Virus record (IMG/VR): IMGVR_UViG_3300032308_002830
Span: 1-20,406 of that record
DNA from: a virus
Direction: 5' to 3' (one strand)
Length of the DNA stretch: 20,406 bases
Part shown: positions 1 to 6,227 of the stretch, in pieces
Layout: each line of letters starts with the position of its first letter
Numbering within the stretch: the stretch's first letter is position 1
The notes under the pieces: model-generated
The model's database searches: none
What the model saw: only the letters and a program-made list of their open reading frames with translations
Told to the model about the DNA's origin: nothing
Program-made: the position numbers and the translations under genes

Positions 1-679
1 CAATGATCTTGCGCGTTTCTACCTTACCGCTGCCACCTGAACCATTATCAATGACGCGGATGGTGAAGCCCTGCATATCGCCGCGATTGGCTAGTGCGTT
101 TGCCGCAGCGACAATGCCGATGGTCAGCGTGCCCGATGTCGCGCCCGCATTTGGGCAGGCGAAAGTGTAGCTTGTGCCAGACGGCACCGATACAAGCGTC
201 ACCATCCCCAATGGGATCGCGGCTAAATCAGAAGACACCGCAACCACCACCTGCTGGCCGATTGCGAAACCATGCGCCGCAGCCGTGCTGATAGTGGCGA
301 CGGCGCCGCTGCGCGTCCAGGTCGCGGTTGAATAGGCGATGTTGTTAAAAAGCCCATCAAGCGGAATTAATGAAGCCGTCGCGCCTGACAGAATTTTGGA
401 CCTTGGGCCGTGCGATGGCGCGAAAATGGCGGCTGATCCAGCACCAAACGTCCCGGCCAAGTTCGGCGATGTCAACGGCACGAAGTCGTTTGTCACCGGG
501 TCCAGCCGATCCAACGCACTCGCGCTCCGCAGCATCAAAATGCTTTTTATGCGGTCTGCGTCTGTGTTGGACATATCGTAAGCCAAGGACACGCCGGCAG
601 ACGCACCCCCAATCGCGGGCGCCCCAGGACGCCACGCTGGTTGATCCAGAACGCTTTTGAAATCCAGTATCGTTGTCAT
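1..679 (-). CDS. Probable phage virion/tail protein, 3' end beyond the window
   Basis: The frame opened by the ATG at 679 has no stop down to base 1, giving at least 226 codons; the C-terminus lies outside the window. The ATG overlaps the TGA of the upstream 61-residue gene (ATGA) and has a GAGG seven bases upstream, so the start is well supported. The N-terminal part contains a PNLAGTFGAGSAAIFAPSHGPR-like stretch around residues 75-95, and the middle (about 120-200) is rich in Ser, Thr, Val, Ala and Gly, as in beta-structured virion proteins. No catalytic motif or membrane segment is seen. From its place at the end of the tail module and its composition I infer a fibre, tip or other structural protein. 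The exact role is unknown. Confidence 0.75.
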   Translation of the reverse strand, partial: MTTILDFKSVLDQPAWRPGAPAIGGASAGVSLAYDMSNTDADRIKSILMLRSASALDRLDPVTNDFVPLTSPNLAGTFGAGSAAIFAPSHGPRSKILSGATASLIPLDGLFNNIAYSTATWTRSGAVATISTAAAHGFAIGQQVVVAVSSDLAAIPLGMVTLVSVPSGTSYTFACPNAGATSGTLTIGIVAAANALANRGDMQGFTIRVIDNGSGGSGKVETRKII

Positions 680-861
680 TCTACGGCCTCATAACCTTCA
701 AGGGTTGCCAAAACAACTGGAAGCGATCCGTCATCTGGATAGAAAACAAATTCCCATGGATGCACGTCCCGCGTTTCGCCTGGGTAGGCATAAATCAGGG
801 CGCGGCCTGTGCTTTGCGGCATCACTGTGCCGGTCTGGCCTTCGGGCGATTTGTATTTCAT
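676..861 (-). CDS. Small phage protein of unknown function (61 aa)
   Basis: I place the start at the ATG at 861 rather than the one at 891, because a GGAGG lies five bases upstream and the ATG overlaps the TGA of the preceding gene (ATGA). The product is 61 residues, soluble, with several Tyr, Pro and Gly residues and an acidic C-terminus (ending EGYEAVE). No known domain is recognised. Its stop overlaps the start of the following structural gene, so it sits in a tightly coupled cassette of small late genes. A minor virion or fibre-accessory protein is possible, but only by position. Confidence 0.6.
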   Translation of the reverse strand: MKYKSPEGQTGTVMPQSTGRALIYAYPGETRDVHPWEFVFYPDDGSLPVVLATLEGYEAVE

Positions 862-1208
862 GTGATCCTCCCGCGCACGGATAACGCCCAAGCGGTCATC
901 ATGTTATCCAGCACAAGGCTGTTCGCCGCAACGCCGCCCACTTGGCTCATGTTTGTCACCGTCGAAACAGTGGTGATTGTGCCAGATGCGATGGCTATCG
1001 GACCAGCGTTGACGTTCGCCGGAATATAAACCCGCATGGCGCCCACCGATGGATCAAACGACATCGGTGTTGCGATCTGCTTCAGCGCCGCAATCAGCGC
1101 CGCACTTTCCGCAGCGCCAAGCGCGATCACCTGCCGGTGCTTGCCATCCGGCTGCTCAAGCGTTTCAACAACTTCCCCAGTGCCGGGAAGGGTTACATTA
1201 TCACCCAT
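858..1208 (-). CDS. Small probable virion protein (116 aa)
   Basis: The product has 116 residues and starts at an ATG with AGGGGG about seven bases upstream. The N-terminus (about 1-30) looks like a short beta-strand segment (VTLPGTGEVVETLEQPDGKH). It is followed by an Ala-rich helical stretch (about 30-47) and then a Val/Thr/Ser-rich region (about 60-100) typical of beta-structured virion proteins. No enzyme motif is visible. It lies between another small structural protein and the 61-residue gene, with only 42 bases to its upstream neighbour. I infer a minor tail or fibre component; the family is not named with confidence. Confidence 0.65.
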   Translation of the reverse strand: MGDNVTLPGTGEVVETLEQPDGKHRQVIALGAAESAALIAALKQIATPMSFDPSVGAMRVYIPANVNAGPIAIASGTITTVSTVTNMSQVGGVAANSLVLDNMMTAWALSVRGRIT

Positions 1209-1249
1209 GCTCAGGCCCCCTCATTTTTCACTCGGCGATTGTCGCATGA

Positions 1250-1651
1250 CTACAGCGCAAACCAGCCAGACGCATTGACCGTGATATTGATGTCGCCACC
1301 ATTCGGCGTGACAGGCAGGCCAGAAACGCCCGTATCGTAAAAGCCAATCAACCGCGAAGTGCTGGGCGTGCCAGTGTCAATAAACAGGATCAGCGCTTCC
1401 GAAACATCGCCGGTCACCGCGGTGAAGGAAGGATCAGCGCTGTCGAATACGCCGCCGGTGAAGGTTTTGCTGGCCAGGTTGCCGCTGGTTGCCACGCGGC
1501 CAGCCACAGCCACATCGGAAAGAAATTCATGCGCGGCGGAATAGGTGTAATCCGCCAAATCAACCAACACCGCCTTGATGTTGCCGCTGGAAAGGTTCAC
1601 GCCGCCCTGCAGCGCCTGTTCCTTGAATTTCGGGTAGAGTGCGTTTGCCAT
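1250..1651 (-). CDS. Phage structural protein, conserved small virion family (133 aa)
   Basis: The product has 133 residues, beginning MANALYPKFKEQAL. The organisation is that of a recurrent phage structural family often found near tail or fibre genes: an N-terminal helix, then a segment about making a value and its display (KAVLVDLADYTYSAAHEFLSD), then V-A-T-S-G-N-L-A-S-K-T and a C-terminal GLPVTPNGGDI segment. This is recall of a family pattern, not a search. AAGG lies ten bases upstream of the ATG. It starts only three bases after the holin-like gene's stop codon. The rest is beta-rich and lacks catalytic residues or membrane segments. Its precise location in the particle is unknown. Confidence 0.7.
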   Translation of the reverse strand: MANALYPKFKEQALQGGVNLSSGNIKAVLVDLADYTYSAAHEFLSDVAVAGRVATSGNLASKTFTGGVFDSADPSFTAVTGDVSEALILFIDTGTPSTSRLIGFYDTGVSGLPVTPNGGDINITVNASGWFAL

Positions 1652-1654
1652 GGC

Positions 1655-1963
1655 TCATTTACCTTTCGGGTGCCGTTCGAGATAAGCAGTCAACAAATCC
1701 AACCCGCGCGTGCCCATGGCACCAGCCAGGCCAGCCGCGCCGGCGGTGATGAAGATCGCCCAGGAATCCGCCTTCAGCGCAGGGTCCAGCCACACCGCAG
1801 CCGCTGCGGCGATAACGCCAAGGGCCGCGCCCACAACAGCTTCAATCACCAGCCGCCAGCCACGCGCGCCGCCCTGCGCAGCGAAGGCCACGCGCACAAC
1901 CGCGCCCATGCCAGCCGCCGCCGCCGCGACCTTGGCGATGAAGCCGAGCGAATCATCAGACAT
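1655..1963 (-). CDS. Putative holin (102 aa membrane protein)
   Basis: The product has 102 residues with three hydrophobic stretches, at about residues 8-28, 38-58 and 67-84, and a charged C-terminal tail (LERHPKGK). Size, Ala/Gly-rich membrane segments and the G-x-x-G-T-R-G-L-D motif after the last segment are like phage holins of the LydA/lysis type, which permeabilise the inner membrane at the end of infection. AAGGA, overlapping the stop of the upstream gene, lies eight bases before the ATG. No endolysin gene is next to it within the window, so the holin call rests on topology and phage context. Another small phage membrane protein remains possible. Confidence 0.6.
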   Translation of the reverse strand: MSDDSLGFIAKVAAAAAGMGAVVRVAFAAQGGARGWRLVIEAVVGAALGVIAAAAAVWLDPALKADSWAIFITAGAAGLAGAMGTRGLDLLTAYLERHPKGK

Positions 1964-1974
1964 GATGGAATTCC

Positions 1975-2763
1975 TTAAAGGCGTTCAGTGACGCGAAAGG
2001 CCCGCGATGAAAGCGGGAAGCTGTCACGCGAAACCGCGGCGTCTTCACCTGGCGCATTCACCGCACCCCAAATGGCGCGGCGGTTGCGCTCAGCCAGCGT
2101 GTCATTCAGTTCCGCGATCCAAAGCGCATCGCCTGCCGCCCCAAGCAGCCGGGCCAGCGCGCGGTGCTGGATCCGCGCCTCGCTGGTGGAAAGCGAAGGC
2201 AGCGTAAAGGCCGCCATGCGCGGATTGGCCACGGCCGGCACCGGGAATTCAGCGCCGGTGAAGGGGTTGCGGTCGCGCCTATCCAGCATCACGCGCCCTT
2301 CGCGGATGCCATAGGCCGTGCCGCGCAGCAGCCGCCAAAGCCCGCCTGCAGCCAGCACGCCTGCATCTATCAAGCTTGCCGCGCCATCAACCAGATCAAT
2401 CCGCACATAGCGCGCGGTGATGGGCGCTGGCAGCACCATCACAACATTGCCTTGGCCCTCATCCTGCGCTTCAGCGGTTATGGTGCCGGTATCGGCCAGC
2501 AGCACCGAAAAATCGGCCACATTGGCCAGGCGCACGCGGATGGTAGCGCTGGCGGAAAGCGTGGTGGAAATCAGCGCCACGCAATCCACCGGCGAGGCAG
2601 TCAACAAATCAGCGTCCAGCGTGGCGCTGCCCGATGAAAACCGCACGCGACGACGCGGTTGCGGGTCTTGCAGATTGGCAACCGGCATACTTGGCACGTT
2701 TGCCTGTGCGCTGGTCAGCACGGCGCCGCGTGCGAGGTTGCTGTAAAGGAATGCGCCCGGCAT
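1975..2763 (-). CDS. Phage tail-module protein of unknown function (262 aa)
   Basis: The best start is the ATG at 2763, which overlaps the TAA of the preceding gene (TAATG); an in-frame ATG at 2778 would add five residues. The protein begins MPGAFLYSNLARG. It has a beta-rich N-terminal half ending in a segment that reads like a jelly-roll or discoidin-type edge (TARYVRIDL, about residues 138-147). The C-terminal half contains RDRNPFTGAEFPVP and, at about 190-235, a helical part with a WIAELN segment. No enzyme motif is recognised. Coupling to the 519-residue baseplate-like gene suggests the two act together at the tail tip, possibly in adsorption. That role is inference. Confidence 0.65.
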   Translation of the reverse strand: MPGAFLYSNLARGAVLTSAQANVPSMPVANLQDPQPRRRVRFSSGSATLDADLLTASPVDCVALISTTLSASATIRVRLANVADFSVLLADTGTITAEAQDEGQGNVVMVLPAPITARYVRIDLVDGAASLIDAGVLAAGGLWRLLRGTAYGIREGRVMLDRRDRNPFTGAEFPVPAVANPRMAAFTLPSLSTSEARIQHRALARLLGAAGDALWIAELNDTLAERNRRAIWGAVNAPGEDAAVSRDSFPLSSRAFRVTERL

Positions 2764-4322
2764 TAGCCTGCCCCCCATAGCGTAATTTCAAGCCGTCGCG
2801 CGGATAAGCTTTCACGCCAGCCGACCACAACGCCCGCGAAGCCATTATCAAGCCCGAATGCCGGGTACATGATGCGCCCGATGTGCCCGATTTCAACCTG
2901 CCCGAGCAGCCGGTCAGTCACCACCCGCACCATGCGCGGCCCGGCTTCCAGCAACGTGCGCCACTTGGCCGCCCGCGCAAGCGCTTCGCTTTCGTTCCAA
3001 TAGGCAGCCGGAAAGCTGACTTCCCGTTGCTGAGCCACGCGCGATGTGATCAAGGCGCTTTCCGCCCGCGCGAAGCTGCCTTCCTGGCCCAACCGTTGCC
3101 GATCAGCAGCCGCCACAGACCCGGCGATATTGGCCAGCGGCGCATGGTTGCGCTGCCACCGCACAGAGATAGCGCGCGGCAAGGGACGAAGGCTTGCGGG
3201 CAAGGCCAAAGGCTCACACTCCAAGATGCAGGCCGAAGGTAGATCAAACTGTGCCGCATCGGTTGCCAGCGGATCAGCCAGGCGCAACTTGCCGCCGCGC
3301 GTCCCTGAAAGCATGGCACCGGACCCGGCTAGAATTTCTTCAACAGCTGCCAGGGTGCTGACAACGCCCGCGCCTTGGTGAAAGCCCACCACGCCCGGTA
3401 GGTCAATTTCCGCAAAGCCCCATGCGTCTTCATCAAATTCATGAAAGGTAAAAGCGCCGCCAAGGGTTTCCAGCATCCGGCGCAAAATGGTCCCGGTGCT
3501 GTTGCAGTAAATCGGCACGGCATCGCCACGCGCATCGGCGGTGACATCACCATCCGGCGCACCGCCAAGCTGGAATAGCCCCAGCGTCGGAAAATCCCGC
3601 GCCTGGCCAACAGTTGGCGTGCCGCTGGTCACAATGACTTGCGCCACCCCACGAATGCGAACGGCGTCATGCCCTGCCATCGCGCGCCAATGGCTTTGAT
3701 AAGTCGGCAGGCTGCCCGCACCCAAATCCACATTGCCCAAGAACACGGGCGCGATATTGAAAACCTGCCCGATTGTCACCGGCTTAGGCCGCCCTTTTAA
3801 TTCTGCGCCGCCTTCCTGCCCGCCCGTGCCTTGATAAAGGGTCGGCTGCAATGGCGTCACCATGCGTTCCGTCAGATCATTCAGGGCAATGCGCGACGTG
3901 AAGGCGCCGGTGCGGTCAATACTGCGAAGGACGCCAACAAAGGGCACCGCCGCGCTGGCAAGGCTGGCGCCAAAGGCACTGTCGCGAGCGTCAATTACCG
4001 GCAGGGAAAGCACCCGCACCGCCCGGCCATCCGCCCCGCCAAACCGCGCCAGATCGCCGCTGAAGCCATCTCCATCCGCCAAGGCAATCTCGGACACGGT
4101 AAGCGCCACACGCCCGCCCACGCCCACAGCATCAGCGGCAGATTGGCCTATTTCAATTTCGCCCAGGATGCGCGGTTCATAGAAGGCCAGCGCAGGGCTA
4201 TCGCCAGCAGCCGAGACAAACCCGGCAGAAGCAAGGCGCAGCGTGGCGACGTTCTGCGGCGTGACAAAAGCCGCCGGCAAAAATGCTGGGGCGATCATCG
4301 CGGGCGCGTCAAAGCCCATCAT
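2763..4322 (-). CDS. Putative tail tip/baseplate protein (519 aa)
   Basis: The product has 519 residues and starts with two consecutive ATG codons that overlap the stop of the 52-residue ORF (ATGA). The N-terminal third is beta-rich. At about residues 174-193 there is a conserved-looking ELKGRPKPVTIGQVFNIAPV segment, which I associate with tail-tip proteins of alphaproteobacterial siphophages (recall, not searched). The central part has an N-S-T-G-T-I-L-R-R-M-L helix near residue 280, and the C-terminus ends in a beta segment. No peptidase or glycosidase motif is visible. Size, position after the tape measure and coupling to the 262-residue gene suggest a baseplate hub or wedge component. It could stand in for the usual central tail protein, which is otherwise not visible. 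Confidence 0.65.
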   Translation of the reverse strand: MMGFDAPAMIAPAFLPAAFVTPQNVATLRLASAGFVSAAGDSPALAFYEPRILGEIEIGQSAADAVGVGGRVALTVSEIALADGDGFSGDLARFGGADGRAVRVLSLPVIDARDSAFGASLASAAVPFVGVLRSIDRTGAFTSRIALNDLTERMVTPLQPTLYQGTGGQEGGAELKGRPKPVTIGQVFNIAPVFLGNVDLGAGSLPTYQSHWRAMAGHDAVRIRGVAQVIVTSGTPTVGQARDFPTLGLFQLGGAPDGDVTADARGDAVPIYCNSTGTILRRMLETLGGAFTFHEFDEDAWGFAEIDLPGVVGFHQGAGVVSTLAAVEEILAGSGAMLSGTRGGKLRLADPLATDAAQFDLPSACILECEPLALPASLRPLPRAISVRWQRNHAPLANIAGSVAAADRQRLGQEGSFARAESALITSRVAQQREVSFPAAYWNESEALARAAKWRTLLEAGPRMVRVVTDRLLGQVEIGHIGRIMYPAFGLDNGFAGVVVGWRESLSARRLEITLWGAG

Positions 4323-4477
4323 GCGTCGGGCGCCTTCGCGGTGATTTCCAGCAACAGCACCGTCGCGCTGGGCTGCGGCCCAAGCGTCAAGGCAGGGCGG
4401 AACGCGGGCGCGGCGGTTGACATGGAAGCCGCCAACATGGCCGGCGCATCCATCCCCGGCGCGTCATCACCCAACAT
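4319..4477 (-). CDS. Small ORF of 52 aa, unknown function
   Basis: The ATG at 4477 has an AAGG eight bases upstream and overlaps the last 11 bases of the membrane-protein gene. The frame runs 52 codons to a TGA that overlaps the ATG of the 519-residue gene (ATGA). It fills what would otherwise be a 145-base gap, and its stop/start coupling matches the other genes here. The product begins MLGDDAPGMDAP and ends LLLEITAKAPDA. It is Ala/Pro/Met-rich at the N-terminus with a short hydrophobic strand (TVLLLEI) at about 39-45. No family is recognised. It could be a small tail accessory protein or mainly a coupling leader. Confidence 0.55.
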   Translation of the reverse strand: MLGDDAPGMDAPAMLAASMSTAAPAFRPALTLGPQPSATVLLLEITAKAPDA

Positions 4478-4874
4478 TACCAGCGCCTTTTAAGCGAATG
4501 ATTGCGCCCCAAGCTAGGCCAATGAAACCGGCCAGAACTGCAACTAGAAATAGTCGCTCATGCCCGCCCGCAATGGCGACCACAAATGCCGCGCCAGCCG
4601 TGACAAAAAGCGAATCCTGCAGACAATCGCGCGCCGTGGCCCATGAAGGCGCCCGGAAGAAATCTGGCACCTCCTTCCCCAAAGCATAGCCCAGCGCCGC
4701 CGTGGCGAAGGCCAGGCCGGGCGAAAGCACAAAGAGCAGGCCACCCGCAAAAACCGCGCCCAGAAGCGCATGCGCCATCTGCCCAGCGCACCACAAGAAC
4801 CATTGGTCGCGCTGCGCGGAAGGCGTGTTTAATTCGGCCACGATCAGATCAAAGGCGCCGCGCCATTTGGTCAC
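4467..4874 (-). CDS. Small multi-pass membrane protein with VanZ/YfiM-like residue spacing (135 aa)
   Basis: The start is a GTG that overlaps the TGA of the upstream gene (GTGA). The 135-residue product has hydrophobic segments at about 33-51, 53-66, 88-103 and 107-126. Polar residues are spaced in a recognisable way: W25..WC29, AH35 followed by G39, GKEVPDF at 66-72, and D83...D87 followed by G94 inside the next segment. An H..G / KE..D / D...D......G arrangement is typical of the VanZ-like and YfiM (DUF2279)-like membrane families; that match is by eye only. Lying between tail genes, it could be a second holin or antiholin, an envelope-acting lysis helper or a superinfection factor. None of these is proven. 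Confidence 0.65.
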   Translation of the reverse strand: MTKWRGAFDLIVAELNTPSAQRDQWFLWCAGQMAHALLGAVFAGGLLFVLSPGLAFATAALGYALGKEVPDFFRAPSWATARDCLQDSLFVTAGAAFVVAIAGGHERLFLVAVLAGFIGLAWGAIIRLKGAGNVG

Positions 4875-5329
4875 GGCAGAGAAGCCCCAAGCGCGAAAAT
4901 CGCATCCACCTGTTCGTTAGTGGCAAGGTTCGCCGCCACCATAGCGCCGATCAACGGATGATCCCGCGCAATTTCCCGCATGGTTGCCCAGGTCACGCGC
5001 GCCGCAAATGCGTCTTGGCTTGGCAATTCAGCGAAAACCGCTTCAATCGCAGCCGGCACCGCACCCATGCGCGCAGCGGCAAGCGCTTCGGCTTCTGTGA
5101 TAAATCCGGTGAGGGTAAGCGCTATGAAAAGTTGGCGATTGGTCAGAACAATTGGCGCGGGCGGCATGGGCTCTGGCTCCGGCTCATAAGGCAGCGCGTC
5201 ACCCATTACTGCGGCCATCGCCACCGCATCGAGAAACAGCGGATCAGATTGCACGATATGGTATGGCGCTTGATTGACAATGCCGACAAAAGTGCCATTT
5301 GCACGGCGGAAAGTCAGACTTTCAAACAT
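4871..5329 (-). CDS. Unknown protein after the fibre-like gene (152 aa)
   Basis: I choose the ATG at 5329, which gives 152 residues, because it overlaps the TGA of the upstream gene (TGATG) and has GGAGG eight bases upstream; an ATG at 5347 would add six residues. Residues 1-45 resemble a small fibre-associated segment. A short Pro/Glu-rich linker (PYEPEPEPMPPAP) at about 47-59 separates it from a helical C-terminal half starting VLTNRQLFIALTLTGFIT and containing RVTWATMREIARDHPLI. Comparable helical domains often follow phage fibre genes, so a fibre accessory or assembly function is plausible. I do not recognise a named family. Confidence 0.6.
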   Translation of the reverse strand: MFESLTFRRANGTFVGIVNQAPYHIVQSDPLFLDAVAMAAVMGDALPYEPEPEPMPPAPIVLTNRQLFIALTLTGFITEAEALAAARMGAVPAAIEAVFAELPSQDAFAARVTWATMREIARDHPLIGAMVAANLATNEQVDAIFALGASLP

Positions 5330-6213
5330 CAAGACGTCCTCCAACAAAAACCAACGTAAATGGTATTCGCAACCCCAGCGGCAATCGTGGTTGCACCCGC
5401 GCTTATGCCGGCGTTATAGACGCCGCCCCATGTGGAACTGGAAGCTAAAAAACTCAGGAAAAACCATGCCCATGTTCCACTCGAAGGCAGAACTAAAGGG
5501 TCTCCAGCAGCGGCTGTAATGTATTGCCATGTGCCGACACCCGAAAGCGCAGGAATTGGCGCCGCGCCTGCAATAGAACGCACCGCAGGCCCATCCGCCG
5601 CCGCCATAAGCGAAAGGCCGGTTGCCGTTCCGCCAGCGATAATGCACTCCCAAGCCGAACCGTTGTGAAAAATGAAAGCACCCTGGCCAGCCTGCAAAAC
5701 CAGCGTCGCAACGCCGTTGATTGTTTCTGCGCTGTTCGGATCAATGGTCAGGGCGGCAAAGCCTGCGTTGCGAACCATCCAGCCCGCGCCACGCGGCACC
5801 GTTGCAATGGCAGGAAGATTCAAGTTAGAAGCGCTGGCGCCAGTGAAAAAAACTGCATTCCCAAGGTCGGCAAGCGCCAGCGTTGCCGATCCTGAAATAC
5901 CCAGCACTTCACGCGCAGACGGATCAAACACCGCAAAGACATCTTTCACCCCGCCTGGAAGGGTGACTAGCGCGTTTGCGTTTGAACTTGCCAGCACCGT
6001 CGCGCGGGTTAGGCTACCGGGAAAGCCGCCATCATAATCGCCAAGGCCAAGTTCATAGCCCGTTGCGAATTGGATCATGTAAAGAACGCGCCGAGAAACA
6101 GCCCCGAACGCGGTCTGAAAATTACGCGCATTCGGTTCCGCCGCGCTCAGCACAAGCGTTCCGGTGCCGACCGTGTTGGTGCTTTGCTTGGCGCGATAGG
6201 CCGGAATTGGCAT
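5329..6213 (-). CDS. Probable tail fibre or tail tip structural protein (294 aa)
   Basis: The product has 294 residues, starting MPIPAYRAKQSTNTVGTG with AAAGGA nine bases upstream of the ATG. Composition is dominated by Ala, Gly, Ser, Thr and Val with almost no Lys, as in beta-helical or trimeric fibre proteins. Residues about 45-75 read like a short conserved phage segment (YELGLGDYDGGFPGSLTR), and later parts carry repeated short strands (SAETINGVATLVLQAGQGA around 160-180). The Gly-rich C-terminus ends in hydrophobic strands. It directly follows the tape measure gene, where tail-tip proteins are usual. A receptor-binding or fibre-base role is inferred from composition and location only. 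Confidence 0.65.
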   Translation of the reverse strand: MPIPAYRAKQSTNTVGTGTLVLSAAEPNARNFQTAFGAVSRRVLYMIQFATGYELGLGDYDGGFPGSLTRATVLASSNANALVTLPGGVKDVFAVFDPSAREVLGISGSATLALADLGNAVFFTGASASNLNLPAIATVPRGAGWMVRNAGFAALTIDPNSAETINGVATLVLQAGQGAFIFHNGSAWECIIAGGTATGLSLMAAADGPAVRSIAGAAPIPALSGVGTWQYITAAAGDPLVLPSSGTWAWFFLSFLASSSTWGGVYNAGISAGATTIAAGVANTIYVGFCWRTS

Positions 6214-6227
6214 GTGAAGTTTTCCTT

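Noticed and set aside
357-635. 92-codon minus-strand frame near the left edge
   Set aside because: It overlaps in another frame the long open frame that starts at 679 with a good ribosome binding site and ATGA coupling and continues to the window edge.
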